From the NCBI GenBank assembly GCA_036897485.1, contig JAYMTF010000014.1:1-64000 (forward strand): a stretch of 64,000 nucleotides of DNA, read 5' to 3'. Position numbers and translations under genes: made by a program. Below the pieces are notes generated by a model. It saw only the letters and a list, made by a program, of their open reading frames with translations. It had not been told where the DNA came from and did no database searches. The DNA comes from Pelargonium nanum (Eukaryota > Streptophyta > Magnoliopsida > Geraniales > Geraniaceae). Shown here one piece after another: positions 22,903-36,954 of this stretch (its first letter is position 1; every line of letters starts with the position of its first letter).

Positions 22903-25900
22903 GTCGCAGCCTCAAACGCCGCCAGAGTTCGTCATTTCACTGAGTTTTCTCCAATTCAAAGAACAAACATTTTTTCCCTAAATCACCAAACCCTAATTGA
23001 CCATCTCGAAATTCAAAACCCTCACAAAGCAGCAGCGAATTCGGAGCTTTTGACGTTATCGCAATTTCAGAACGCAGAAAACGATAAAAAGCTTTGATTC
23101 GAACACGAGAATCGAAAAAGGCCTCTTCTTGGTCCCTAAACCCTAGAAAAAAATCTGGGAAACGAAATCACGGTTTCCTCCGAGTAATTTTCCCGAGAAA
23201 ATTTTGTCGATTGCGAGCTTGGGAAACAAAAACCCTAATATTTTGGAGAATTCTACTGTTTCTCTCTCTAGAAAATTCTGGCACTATCTCTCTCTCTACG
23301 CACTGAGTAGTGAGAGAGAGCTCCGGTGACGATTTATAGCTCCGAGCGATCTGTTCCGGTGAGGGTTTAACAGTGGAGGAAGATATAAAATAAATTTAAA
23401 TTTAAAAAGGAAAAATAAAGTGATGGATGGGCGAATGGGAGAGAGACACGTGGAGGAAAGAGAAAATGTTAGGTGGACCACTCAGTTTGGTGATTTGGAC
23501 CTGAACGATGGAAACTCGATTCGTATTTTTGTGAGTTTGAATTACATATAATAAACTCGATTAATTTTTGGGTCTTTTAGGTTGGTCAGTCTCTCACGAA
23601 CCGTGTACTTTTATACCTGAAAAATCTGAAACTGATCCAAAACTTGCACGTCTTTCAGGTAAGATTTTTTTGTAATTTAAAGTGATAAAAAGAGGTTCAA
23701 GATTGATTAGCTAGCAAAAAAAGTTAAGGAAAATAAGTGTTTGGCTTGTTTTGACCAGATAACGTTCATCTCAAATCGCGGCTTTGGCGACTCGCCCAAC
23801 TTAGCTTATTTTGAACCTTGGCTTGGCTAGAGCCAAGGTGACAATTTTGGGTTTTGAGCAGGATCGTTTAGATTAGAACTGATATTGTTTAACTCAAATT
23901 TAATTTAAAGGAGTTTATCGTTGGTTCATGTTTTGATATTTTGGTCGTGGACTAGGTCCAATCAAATGATTTTGAATTTCAGCAGTAAATGTATTTTGTC
24001 CAATCCAACATACTATGCAATTATCGTCAAATAAACTTAACTTGAATTGACATAAAAATTAGTCTAAACAAATTTAATTTTTTCCTTCGTGTTCAAATTT
24101 GGACACGAACCCACAAACACCAAAAATAAAAGCCACATTTTTACTAGTTCGAATTACATGAAATAAGTCAAATAATTTTATAACAGATTAAATCGGACAG
24201 ATTCACACATTTTGTTCATAGAACATGAAATTTAATTAAGTTGGACAAATGAACACATTTTACACCTCTTTGGTAAGACGGAAGATTCATATAAGTTTTA
24301 TAATTAAAGAATCAAGATTCAATTTAATTTAATTAACACGTGCTTATAGTATAGCACGTGAGAACAAAAGACACACGTGTCCAGCAATTATGGAAACGTT
24401 GTTGATTTGGTCGTGTGGGCCCATACATTGGTTGATTCAATCACTGGGCTTTAATTTTGTCTCCCAAAACTGGTCCCAAAATGTGTAGCTTCACAATTTG
24501 GGTCTGAGTAAAATTTTTATCGTAAAATAATTAAAAAAAAATGCAAAGAAAGATAAAAAAATCGGCAAATCCATATTATCAGAAAGTAAAAATAAAAACC
24601 GGACCTTTTTGTAAATTTACCTGCTTTGCTATTTGTTCCAATCCAGTTCTCTTCCTGTTTTGGGGTTTTTGTTTGAAGAATTGAGAGATTTGAAGCACAA
24701 ATTTCCAGGAGGGACTGTAATTGGAGGAGAAGCTCAGATTCTGAAGCCAAAGCAGAAAAATTTACTTGGTGGGTCTTTTGGGTAATCTTCTTTTTTCAAG
24801 TTTTTGGTTTATTTTGATTCCATTTAGACACTGTTTGGTTGCTGAGAAAATGTTGTTATCTTTGTTGGAAAAATTTGTTGTGTGGCCCAAATTCATATTT
24901 TTCTTGAATTGATGCATGATTCTGTAGCCATAGCAGCAATACTCACTTGGTGGGTCTTTGGGGTCATTTTCTTTTTTCATGTTTTTGGTTTCTTTTGATT
25001 CCATTTACTCACTGTTTGGTTGATGAGAAAATGGTGTCATCATTGTTGGGAAAATTTGTTGTGTGGCCCAAATTAATATTGTTCTTGATGAATTGGTGCA
25101 TGATAGTGGAAAGTATTCAATGGGACCCTAAGTGGGTTCATGAGAAAATTGTAGAATGAGGGTTTTTGAATTGATACATGATAATTGAAGACATTTATTG
25201 TTTCCATTTTCTCACTGTTTGGTTGCTGAGAAAATGTTGTCATCGATGTTGGGAAAATTTGTTATGTGTCCCAAATATATAATGTTCTTGAATTGGTGCA
25301 TGATAGTGGAGGATATTCAATGGAACCCAAGTGGGTGAGAAAATTGTAGAATGGGGAATTTTGAATTGATGATAGTTGAAGGCAGTTTCTGTTTCGATTT
25401 TCTCTCTGTTTGGTTGCTGAGAAAATGTTGTAATCAATGTTGGGAAAATTTGTTGTGTGCCTCAAATTTAAATTGTTCTTGAATAGGTGCATGATAGTGG
25501 AAGGTATTCAATGGAAACTGTAAGAGATTGGTTGTGATTCTCACCATATTACTTTGGTTCGTGTATATATATAATTGCTCGGGGCCGAAATTTTGTCGTG
25601 TGAACTCATTTTGTAGGTTTGCTGAACATTGGCTTTGTGCGCACCCGTGCACGGTTTTTTTATGATTTCAGCGCCGTATAGGAATATTAGACTTGTTGTA
25701 GACTAGTGAAAGGCCTGAGTCGTGATGAGGGAGTGTGCAGATAATAATCATAATTGAACTTGAAAAAACAAAAAATGATTATGCGATGCTTTTCCTTACT
25801 AACTGTTGTCGAACAGAATATTGCATTCGCAAAGTCTTTAGTATCTGCATTTTGGTTTGGTAACCGAAGAGCTTGAAACATTGAAAAAGCTACATTTGCG

Positions 25901-26464
25901 CCAATTATTGTATTATAAACATATAGTGAATCAAGAACGATGCACCGATTCTCTGCTTTTGAGTATTCTTTCGGACTAAATAAGTGCATTTACTCTTTAT
26001 GTGCTTTTGATCTTACATAGCTACGCTAGGCATGAGCACTGTGCACGTTTAAACTGACCTATCGATCCTCATTTCCATAGGCACTGTAAGTGATGGCGCC
26101 TTGCTAACAAATTGTGATCTTTTACTCGTTTGCTTGAAGCTATTATTCTGGTCATCAAGGTAATATATTAGATCGAAATGTACTTTACAGTAAAAATATG
26201 CCGCTTTTTATTTATTATCAGATTTGGCTTTTGACATATTAACTGTGCGATAACGATAAAGACCCTCTTGAGTTTCTATTCTGCACAATACATACTCGGA
26301 AACAAAAAATTCTTCTGCTTTTGTATGTGATGAACCAACAAATATTATCTGATCTATGAGAAAGTCGCGAAACTCTTTTTTTTTTGCATACTCATCAGAA
26401 GTGCTATTTTTACTCTTGTCAAAAAGTTCGCAAATGTAGTTAGTTTCGGTGATTCAAAAGTTCT
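22903..26464. other. Kinase-gene leader, spacer and tandem array before the MATE gene
   Basis: 22903-23340 is probably the kinase leader and promoter (CT-rich on the minus strand). 23400-24500 is AT-rich with degraded MITE-like phrases. 24746-25520 is a tandem array, listed separately. 25520-26464 likely includes the 3' untranslated region of the MATE gene. No further coding gene is supported. Confidence 0.5.
24746..25520. repeat. Four-copy degenerate tandem array, 181-202 bp period
   Basis: The anchor CTGTTTGGTTG starts at 24831, 25012, 25214 and 25406. Each is followed by a variant of GAGAAAATGTTGTCATC and a GGCCCAAAT/GCATGATAG block. The first two units also share an upstream TTACTTGGTGGGTCTTT segment. 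Confidence 0.85.
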
Positions 26465-29400
26465 TTATATTAAACCCGTTTCTAACTCGTCTCTCTCTTC
26501 TTCTATAGACTTAGTCAGCTCCTCGGCCCTCTTAGCTTGGTGCCTCCAATCCGTTTGCAACAACGCGTACGCCATCATGCACATGCACGACATTTGCGAC
26601 GCCAATAGCCCAAACCAGAACCCCCGGAACCCGACTTTGAGTTTAAACGTTGTGAGAATCGCGACGGGGAGTCCAATGAGGTAAAAGGCACATAAATTGA
26701 TGCGCGCGCCAATGGTGGGACGTGCAGTCCCGTTTAAGATCCCGCAGGCTGCTGTTTGTGGGGCATTCCCGATTTCACATAGCCCTAGTATTGGTAGTGC
26801 TGCTGATATCAGGTCGAGAATCTGAGACTCGTAGGTGAAAAGTTTCCCCCAGACAGATCTGACTGCTGTTGTGAAGACAAAAGCCGAGAGTCCAAATGCG
26901 AATGCGACAATGAGGCCCACCACGGCCGTCCACTGGGCGCGGGAGGGCTGGCCAGCGCCCAGGGCGTGGCCAATGCGCGTTGACAAGCTGGTGCTGAGAG
27001 AAAATGGAAAGATGTACATAAACCCGGTGGTTTGTATCAGAATGCCCGTTGCAGCAACACTAGCCTTTGGGTTCTCGAGCAAGCCACAGAGGAACAGAAT
27101 GATCTCGTACCACCACCACTCCAAACACACCGACATGCAACTAGGCAGCGCCAAAGCCAGCAGCGGCTTCCATCCCTGGAGGAGCGCGACACTCGTCAAC
27201 CCGTGCCAAGGCTTCAAGGCCTTCTGAGAGAGCACAAGGTACAACATCAACCCGAGGTTCAAGTTCACTGTGTTCCACGCCAATGCCAGAGCTACACCTT
27301 TGACTCCAAGATTCAAATACGTTACAAGAAAGTAATTGATGGGTAAGTGTAGGATCACGGAAAAGGCGGCCGCCATTGTGGGCGGCGTGGTCAAGCCCTG
27401 AGTCCTGAGAAAGATCCTGAGGGGATGGAGGGTCGCCTGAGCCAACAACTCGGGTATGGAAAACGCCATGTAGACTTTGGCTACTCTCGTGATATCCGGG
27501 TCTTGGCCTAGTTTTAGGAATATTGGTTCCATGTTGAGCCACAAGATTGAGATTGGTATGCTCATGAGTAGGAGGAAACATAGGGTTTTGTGGTAGGTTT
27601 GGCTGAGAAGTGACCATCTTTTGGCTCCAAATGCTTGGCAGCAAATAGGGTCCATTCCTGTGGAAAGGCCTTTGATGATTGAGAAACCTGTGATATTTGC
27701 TGAGGCAATTGCAAGAGAGCCCCCGGCTAATTCGACTTTTCCCATTCGACCCAGGAATAGCATGGAAATTACGGATCTCGAGTATATAAGAAGGGTTGTC
27801 ATCACTATGGGGCCTGCAATCTTCCCTAAAGATGTTAACTCTTCCCCGATCTGCATCGGTAAATGTTACTGTCAGTTGTGAATGATCAAAGCGTATAAGA
27901 AAATTCATATTTGTGTCGTTTCTATGTAATGTTACTGTGAGCCGTGAATGACCAATATTGACTATTATATTTATTGTCAATCGCGAATGATCAACGTTGA
28001 CTACAATCACCGTTATACTCAAAATTTGATTCACCTTTAAAAATTATATATACACAGTGTTCGTGTAATTCGTGAATGATGAGTATTGACTATAGGTACG
28101 TTCGTTCAAGAAAATTCAAATTCGTCATGTTCATACAATGTTACTGTAAGTCGGAAATGATCAATATTGAGATCAATTGTCATTTTTGATGTTACTATTT
28201 TGTATCTGTAATAGCCATTAAGAAATAAAAAAAAATCCAAAAATCTCAAGTATCTTGATGGAAATAGAATATACCATTTCAAGTTCACTAATTTAAAAAT
28301 AAATAAATAAATTGGGATCCGCCGCCCAACACTAAAAGAGTTTAGATGAGCAAAAGCAAGTTTAAAATAGATGTCAGATAACATATAATAATATAATTCT
28401 ATATTAAGTATTAAGAGATTCTTAAGAATCGAAATAACTACTTAAAGTAAGAAAACATTGCGACAAAATACTACAGAAGTGTCAAGTTGCAAGACGCTCC
28501 TGCAACTAGAGCTTGTTGGAAAAAAGAATAAAAAACTTTAAATCCTAATTTTTTATTTAAAATAGCTAAATTTGCCAAAATTACTATTTTATCTTTGAGT
28601 AAATAAATATAAATCAATTAGATTTAATATTTTCCACCTGGACCATAGGAAAAAATGATATATTTAAAAAATGTCAATTAAAATAATATTCATATGCCAC
28701 GTCACTTTCTCAATAAAATATGGGTCAAAACTCCCACTTAACAAAAAAACGGAAAGACCATCATTTTCACAAGAGATACTAAAAGATAAGACCAACATTT
28801 ATATTTTCCACATGTGATGAAAACAAAATAAAAATGTGATTTCAAAGCTTCAAATCTATAAACCAAACAAAACCCAAAATTTGAAAAACTCTTTTAATCA
28901 AATTTTATGGCAATGTATTTTATGACTTCAAATTTGAGACTTTGGGTTAAATTAGATAAATTTTAGATCAGTTAACTAACGTGTTTGACGGTAATTCAAT
29001 TTTTATTTTCTTTTTCATTACTCAAGTGAAAAAGAAGAAGAACAACAACAACAACCGAGCTCGTGAATCAACGAGCAGATATTGTTCTACCTTTTGATGT
29101 AGAGTTGACAATTATCGGTTTTAGTTCGATTTTGTTGGGTTCAAGTTGATAAAAGCCTAACTCGAATCCTACCCACAACGGGTACGAATTTCAAATTATT
29201 ATTGTAAAATGTGCAAGTTTAATGCAGATTTTTCCGACTTGAACCCAGAAAAACGTGAGCCGAGTGCTGGATTAAAATTGCCAGCTTTAACTTGAGTTCT
29301 CAAGTTCGAGTCTCAAGAAATGCAGTTGCTTCAAAACTCGACGGAAAGAGATTGTTACCCTCTGCGGTCTTAAGAGCCGGTAATTTGCACATTTTATACA

Positions 29401-29850
29401 TAAAACCCGCAACTCACATCCCTTTCAAGTCATGTTCATATCACACTTTACCAAATCAAGCCCGAAAAAACCGCAAACCCGAAATTCAAATTACCGGCTC
29501 TAAGAACCCTCCTAAACTCAATTTCAGAGTAATCGACACTTAATGTAGTAACCTGACGCCAGATGGTTTACACACACAAAAAGAAAAACAGAGCACACGT
29601 GCAAGCACATGCAAACACATGAAGTGAAGAAGTAGTAGAATCATCGTACCTCGTTCAGCGGCAGCTTCCGGAGGATTCCGGCGACCGGAAGTCGCCGGAA
29701 AAGGCCATTGGAGAATCTTCCTTGACCTTCTCTAAGTGTTCTCATGTTGCTCTCTTCATCATCTCCATCTTCTCCACAATCTCCAATCTTCGAAATCAAA
29801 TACTCATTGCTATTTATAATTCCTCGAGATTCATCATTGCTTTGGCACAT
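26465..29850 (-). CDS. MATE efflux transporter (DTX49-like)
   Basis: Two exons, 29650-29850 and 26465-27850, joined by a 1.8-kb GT-AG intron, give 528 residues. Exon 1 is a cytosolic N-terminal tail rich in acidic residues, ending RKLPLNE; exon 2 begins IGEELTSLGKIAGP and has the full set of about 12 hydrophobic segments in two MATE domains. Conserved blocks include SRSVISMLFLGRMG, GMDPICCQAFGA, LRTQGLTTP, CLEWWWYEI, RIGHALGAGQP and LPILGLCEIGN, typical of the DTX48-56 plant subgroup and closest by eye to DTX49. Such proteins are proton- or cation-coupled exporters in endomembranes or the plasma membrane; the substrate here is unknown. The start MCQSN at 29850 was chosen because related proteins begin MC. 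The intron carries a degenerate tandem repeat and two MITEs. Confidence 0.93.
27860..28185. repeat. Degenerate tandem repeat in the MATE intron
   Basis: Variants of GTGAATGATCAATATTGAC recur five times (about 27875, 27943, 27984, 28071 and 28154), three of them preceded by GTTACTGT. The units are irregular, about 40-90 bp apart. Confidence 0.7.
29100..29289 (+). mobile_element. hAT-type MITE in the MATE intron (copy A)
   Basis: Starts TAGAGTTGACAATTATCGG and ends AAAATTGCCAGCTTTA, the inverted family terminus. The 8-bp flanks are only about half matching, so it is older than some other copies. Confidence 0.65.
29371..29502 (+). mobile_element. hAT-type MITE in the MATE intron (copy B, short)
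   Basis: Left end TAAGAGCCGGTAATTT and right end AAATTACCGGCTCTA are near-perfect inverted repeats, with the family's AAACCCGCAACTCAC body between. At about 132 bp it is an internally deleted copy. Confidence 0.7.
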
Positions 29851-30202
29851 GTTTCTTAGCAAAAAAAACAGAGCAAAACAGAGCAAAAACAGAGGAGCTG
29901 TTCACTGGAATGTCATCAAAAACAGAGCAAAATAATATTAATTTATGCAACACAAGTACACAAATTTGCAGATTTTATTACAGATTTTGAGTTTAGAAAA
30001 CAAAAATTCAAATTTTTTAAACACAATTGGACTGACCAAACTAACCTTAGGATCAACAAAACAGAGGGGTTGGTGGGTTTTTTGTTGGTTCAGAGACAGA
30101 GCAGAAACAGAGGAATTGTGCATTGGGACATGGAAACAATTGGAAACTAAAACTTGAGCTTGCACATTCCTAGGACTTCCATTCAATTATATATATACTA
30201 AG

Positions 30203-30415
30203 TAGAGCTGACAATTTAGACCCGAGCTCACGGGCACCTGAAACTTAATCCACATTTTTACGGGTTTTGGTTACACATATAGATCCGAACAATTTTCAGA
30301 TTAAGTCAAGCAAAATTGATCGCATCGGTTTTGGGTCAGGTTCAAACTTGGTATTTTCAACCCGTGTAAAATGACCTGACTCGAATCCAACTCAAAACCC
30401 GAATCAGGATTTATA
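30203..30415 (+). mobile_element. Partial hAT-type MITE (TAGAGCTG family)
   Basis: Begins TAGAGCTGACAATTTAG and continues with ACCCGAGCTCACGGGCACCTG. The right inverted end is missing, and the sequence fades after AACCCGAATCAGG. Confidence 0.55.
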
Positions 30416-33400
30416 ATAATTGTCTTATCTTCAAAATAATAAATGTATCATTAATGGTAAGAAAGTGATTGTTGAAAAAGTGACCATAGGACACATCTTC
30501 ATTGTTTTATGGTCAATAACATATTTAAATCTTGCTACCTTTAATTGAGATGTGAAATTGAGTAGTCGATTTGACTGATACTATTAAGTGAGTCACGCAT
30601 TATAAGCAAGCAAACTCATTTTTTATCAAACGGTCGATCTATTGAATTGTGATAAAAGAGTTTTGTAGCATTTCTTGGTTTATATGTTGATGTTATTGGA
30701 TTGAGCTGATGAACATGACGGGTTTTGTCAAGTAGAGCTTCTAATTTTTACATGTTGAGATTGTTTAGAGGGTGTCTTAGTCATTTGATATTTTAAGAAT
30801 TTACGTCTAATTTTATTTCATGTTTTATTTGGCGTAGAGTTCGGTGGTGTTGTTATATGAAGATGTTAAGAACTATAATTTCTTAAATAACTGTTATTCG
30901 ACCGTCATTTTTCAATAAAAAGTGCATTACATTTGAAACAATGAAGAAACTCATATTTTCTTATTCTCCAATATTACATTATCAGACAACTCAATCGATT
31001 GTTTCAATTAAGACAACAATTCAATCAACAAACTGATTCAAAACTCTGGTCATGAGTGGTCTTTGGTGATCATGAAACTTGGGTTCTTAGTAGGGTCATT
31101 GCTCCTCAAATTCTCATGTTGTAGCAAAATTTGGCATGTTTTGCTAATAGGTCACAAAGCCATTGATGCTCTAGGTTTTAGGTTTTAGGTTTGGTCTCCA
31201 AACCCACCCTATGGAGGGGATGTTTTGTATATTTGGGTACAAAAGCTAAATAAAAGGTACAATAGGTTTTAAACTAGTACACAATTGTAAAAAATGCTCA
31301 ACAAACACCACCTATACATAGGAAATGTTTTATTTTGCTCCATCAGTTATTCATTTTGTTCTAAAATAGTACTAAATTTGATTTTTGTTTTAAAAATATT
31401 GTCGCGTCTATCTAATTTGACGGCACCTGTATATATTGGACCAACTCGAAACAAAATAGTATAACTTGAAAACTAAATAAATTAGGTACCAATTCAAAAT
31501 AAAATAGATAGTTATGAAATCAAAATTGAATATTTTTTAAAATATAATTGCACTAATCATGTTAATTTTTTATGTGCAAATTGCCAATAAAAGGACTTAA
31601 GAATGAGATGTAGGGAACTTTTAGGACCTCTTTTTTTATTATGAAACTTATAAATAATTGATGACCCAACAAAGTAATAAACTAATATGATAAATTAGAT
31701 AGTACAAAAGGGTGCTATAAAAAAATTAATTTCAAGATGTGTGTTCAAGTGGCAATTTTAATATTTGACAATACAAACAAACAAAAAATAAATCAATATA
31801 ATTATTTTAAAATTATTATTCAAAACTTGGTTAAATCTATATTTACTTTGAACTCACTTTAACACGCTATTCAAGTACAATTTTACAATTATCTATTGGA
31901 TCTCTCATTTTGTAGAAAACCAAAAATCAAACAAACGACGACTAGACTTAACTTGGTTAATATTTTGTAACGTTGAACACGAAAAACATGTTTGTTATCA
32001 ATGACTCTAGGTTACATATAAGGTGAAGTTATTGTTATAGGTAGAGATATATAGTGTCACACATACTATAAAATAAGAAATAAAACACATGAAATAAACA
32101 ATTGAAATTGAAGTACAAATTTGGTAGTAAGGAGCAAGAACAAAGTTGAAAAAGAAAGAAAACAAATCACATGCTTTCCTTAAAACCTAGGGTGAATATG
32201 ATGGAAAACACTAATAAACTAAATTGACTATTTATTTTAAAATAATTTTTTTATTACACCATCATACTATATATGTGGTTATAATTATTTTGGATGATTT
32301 TTGTAATTAAATTATGATATAATATATTACTTGTCCATTTATATGTTGATGTAACTCTTATTTAAAATTATGTTAGAGAAAAGAAATTGTGTCAACAAAA
32401 AAAATGTTAGAGTAAAAAACACACATAATTTTATCCAACAAATCATAATTCTCGGTCCAAAACCCTAGTCTAAAAATGAAAAATAGACATTTGATTTTTA
32501 GTAATTAAATTACTAAAATACCCTTTTTACAAATTTAGAATGCGAACAACAGACTAAACGCTAACACTTGGACCTAAATTGCTCCATCTCTTGCATCTCT
32601 CTCACACACGATTTTATATTTAATTTCAAATGTGGGTTCAACACAAAATATTTATATTAAATGAATTGCAATAATAATCGCAATCTATAATTCAAATGTG
32701 TACGTCGGTCCATTTTAATATCTAAAAAGGGCATATTCACATTTTATGAAAGAGACAATGGTTAGAAACTTATAACATCAAACGGGATATTCTTTTCATT
32801 GTCAAGCATCAACTTCACAATTCTACTTACATGAAAAATGAATGGCATAGAAAATAAAATGTCTATAAAAATTAAAAAAAATATATATATATTTTTTTAT
32901 ATCTTAGTAGCTATTTATGCAAAGTTTTCTTAATTACTTTGAATCTAAATTTATTTGAAAAATGACAAGATGTGATGTTAGTGGATTTAAAAGTTTGGTA
33001 TACATATCTTCATTACCAAACCCATTTGTTACTCACATTACATACACTTTCTCATTACCATAGATATATTTATTTTATTTTGTAAATACCTTTTTAAATA
33101 AATTTAATTGACAGTCAAATCATGCACTCCACTACAAATACATCAATTTTATTTTATTAATATTAGAATAGGTATAATTTTAAAACCCTAAGTGAGTGGT
33201 GATGAGTGTGCCTCACTATCAAAATTGGTTTCTTTTAAATAAAATTACAAATATTTGTACCATAACACCTTAAAGCAAGACACCAATTTTTTCATATACT
33301 TTATTCAAATTTATGTAAAAAATGAATAAATGATAAAATAAACTTGATCCTATCTTTTAAGTTCTTAACCATTTCGTCAAAAAAAAAAAAAGTTCTTAAC

Positions 33401-34724
33401 CAATATGCAATTGACATAATAATAATAATAGCTAATTTGAGTCTTGAAGCTTTTATATTTTTCTTGGTTTGTTGGGTCACCCAAAATCCAATCCACAATT
33501 TTAAATTGTGGGTTTAAGTTGTATCAACTCGTTTATTTCACACGTAAAATTTAAAATTTGACTAAAAATTATTAATTTTTTATTGAATTCGAATTAGACC
33601 TTTCAATTCCGAGTCGAAACTCATATTTACAGCTCTAATTTTGTCTATCAACTTTCTACAAAATGGCTTTGCATGACATCAGAAAATGTGTGTGTATATA
33701 TATGGAGAATTATTTATTATATATATTAAATGTGTAGAGCTTAGCTGTGCTACTGTACGGAAATGCACTTTCAAGAAACTTTTCAAAGATATTGACTCAG
33801 CTCACCTGAACTGGTAATGGGAATATTTCCATTAATATTTAATATGTCAATTTGACCTAATTTCTTTTTATTTTTTATTTAAACATGCAATATGGGAATA
33901 TTTTATTTATTCATAATAATAAATAAAGTTGGTGGAGGACCCTTTACTCTTTAGTTTTATGATAAGTTAAAATAAAAGATAAAAATTATATTTATTTTGC
34001 TAATAGTGAGTTTGATAGTGTTATTTATGAATTTCGTTTATGAATCAAATTGTCCATGCTCTCAATAAGCTAATTATTTTTGAGATATAATTATAACGGA
34101 ACATTTAAACTTAATTATAAACCACATAAATAGAAGATATATGAATAATATTATGTCACGTCAAATAAAACGTTTTAAAAAAAAATTTATACAAAATTCA
34201 GGACATATAACAATTTTCTTTTATTCTTATAGTGGTAAATGGTAATGTTGTAATTAATGGTTGCTAATCACTTGCTTAAATATTGTTCTTTCCACCTAAT
34301 AAGTAGATGTGACAATGACTTTAGGATTAGGACCATCTTAATTAAACCTAATATATATGTATATTATATAGTTTTTTATGTATAATTTTGGACCCTCCTT
34401 TTCCTCTTCAAAGCACTAAAAAGAAGAAACAAAATCATGGTTATGGGTAGTATTAAAAAGTAAGGTTTGGTTGTGTTTTAAACTTTATCACTTCATTGGT
34501 TGTTCAAAGCCTCAATTATTTGTGGTTTCAACTAAAACTATGTGAATTTGGATACTTATGTCCCCTTCTTCCTCCACAAAACCCTAAACCACTTTTTTAT
34601 TTTTATTTGTGTTGATGTTTTCAACAAGAAAAAGTTGTGCTAATTTGTCAACTGGTTTTGGATGCTTGTTGCTTGACAAGCAACACAAATGATGATATAG
34701 ATAGAGTTCCAATACGACAAATGT

Positions 34725-34975
34725 TAATATCAGTCGTTTTATCGGTATGATAATGTGATGCATATATTTTAATATGATCCATACTAGTTAATATATGCAA
34801 AACAACCGATTACAATGCTACTGATTAAAGTTGTTTAACAACTAAATTACAATAATATCAGTCGTCGTTTTATCGGTAAGATAATAGGATGCATGTATTT
34901 TAATATGATTCGTACGAATTAATATACAAAGCTACTAATTAAATTGTTTAATAACTAAATTACAGTTCTACCGAT
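34725..34975. repeat. Two-copy tandem repeat, about 129-bp period
   Basis: AATATCAGTCGTTTTATCGG at about 34726 recurs at about 34854 with a three-base insertion, followed in each unit by ATGATA/AAGATAAT...GGATGCAT and TTAATATGAT. It lies in gene-free spacer. Confidence 0.75.
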
Positions 34976-36954
34976 TTAATCACTGCATTTTTTTATCACA
35001 TTTTAAACTGATATTTCATTTGTTCAAGAACGATCGATCCAACGTGTCAATCTAGCTTGTATTTAAGTAATTGAATCGTGTTAACATGAATCCGACTAAC
35101 AACACACCCTAATCATCTCCATAACCTCTATATATGTTTAATCCCAAATATTTAAAAATAAACATCATAATTAACATTTCATGGAACTCAAGATCTTTAT
35201 AAATATTTTTCTATTTCTTTTTTGGAGTGCAGTACTTGAACTGATAAAACAAAAAATCAAAGAGCTCAAATTGTACGTACAGTTTTGAACTGCATGCTTG
35301 CAAATAAATATATAGTTACAAAATTATTTATTTATTTTCAGACAAAAATTTAATTAATAAATTATTTAGTTTCAGTTGGGACCATCTAATAAATTAATTT
35401 CAGAAACAAAACCTTAAATTCAGTTCATGTGTACGAAGATGCCAAATTCGACCAACCAATGTTTAAGCATATGCTAAAAAAATAAATATATTTTTCTAAC
35501 TAAAAAATACATATATTTAGTACACAAATTATTATTATTTTTAAAAAAATTCTTGTGCCCATTATTTTTCTGAATAATTGATGGATGGTTCTTGTTTTTA
35601 ATACCAAATTGGTACAGCATCTTTCTCAAAGTAGAAAAAAATAAAATAAATAAAGATACGAATTATTTATTTTCTATAAAGAAACCACTAACTAATTTGG
35701 TTAATATTTTCCAAGAACATGGTATATAGATTGGAGAAAATAATGGTATAAATAAGGTTTATTAATTTATATTATCACATTAGACTTAAAACAAAAAACA
35801 AAAAATAAAAAAATAACTCAAATCAGTGGCGGCCACAAATGTGATTTTATTATATATACTTTTGAATATTAATCAAAGAAATTAAAAGTCTATATATACA
35901 ACTTTCGGTTTGGGAATTGACTTCTCATAAGATAAGATAAATAATTTTTATGATTTTTTTTTCTTAATAGGTAGTGAATGAATTTTAATATTGATGCAAG
36001 GATCACTTTTGGATACTTGATGTTGTTGATGATTATAGATTAAGTTGAAATTTGAATATTTTACGACATATTTTTATATGTAAGTATCGTTCTGTTAATT
36101 ATTTTAATAAGCATTTTAGAAATTTTCTTGAATATATATATATACACATTTTGTTTACCATTTATTCTGAGTAAATATTTTTTTAGTAAAAGTTATAAAT
36201 AGTTTACTATAGTTTCTTTGAGTTTCAAGTTAAGTTCTAATCATTCTATAACTTGTCGAAGAGATTAAAGTCTCTTTGTACATTTCTTTTACGATTACTC
36301 ATATAAACTCGACTATTATAATTGTCATTCTTAAAATAAAATTCGATTGTACTAAGCGATACATGAGATCATATTTTATACGAAAGAATTTAAAAATAAC
36401 ATGTAAAAATATAACTATCATGTGTGGTCCAATCCAATGAGAACAAAGCTATAATTATTCAAATAATAAAGTATCAATTTGGGAGTTATGTGGTCAACAT
36501 GATTAGGTCTAAATTGGTCCTCACAGAATCTTTAAATTTAATTTTTGGGTTTGGGTTTTGGCCAACAATTATAACAATTTTTTTTTTCAAATTTATATTA
36601 AAAATAAATAAAAGGTGATGGGATGTAGTGGTGACATGTGGTGGGAAAGGCAAAAATCAATGGTCATGACTCACTTTTGTCCTTTTATGCAATTAATAAA
36701 TTAAAATAAAATATATCAAAGCCAATTTATTTATTAAAAAAAATCAATAATACTCTTGTTTGATTTTTAATTCTTATCCTTTCACACCAATGAGTTGGAC
36801 CTAAATTTTAATTTTATGAATTCGTAGCTTCCCATGAATCTTTCTAGTGGGGACCCAACAAATCATTTAAGTAACACAAATATTTATTACAAAACACAAT
36901 GATAATATATGCCAATAAATAAGCAAATAATATAAACATAAAAGTCTCTTTTTT

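Larger units (their letters stand above)
29851..36954. other. 7-kb AT-rich gene-free spacer
   Basis: No open frame with family resemblance was found on either strand. It holds a partial hAT MITE (30203-30415), a two-copy tandem repeat (34725-34975) and many A/T runs. 29851-30180 is likely the leader and promoter of the MATE gene, with repeated ACAGAGCAAAAACAGAGG phrases at about 29880 and 30090. Confidence 0.55.

Noticed and set aside
24517-24750. Minus-strand 77-codon frame with a leucine-rich helix-like start
   Set aside because: The apparent start codon is TTG, no ATG precedes it in frame, and no downstream exon was found. Kept only as a possible gene fragment.
25687-25989. Minus-strand 100-codon frame downstream of the MATE gene
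   Set aside because: No domain or composition typical of a protein; more likely untranslated or spacer sequence.
27141-28034. Minus-strand 297-codon frame overlapping the MATE gene
   Set aside because: It is an out-of-frame shadow of the MATE exon that runs into the intron repeat; the overlapping MATE frame is clearly the real one.
29851-36954. Hidden gene or full-length LTR retrotransposon in the 7-kb spacer
   Set aside because: No long direct repeats, primer-binding site or coding similarity was found; the region is simply AT-rich.
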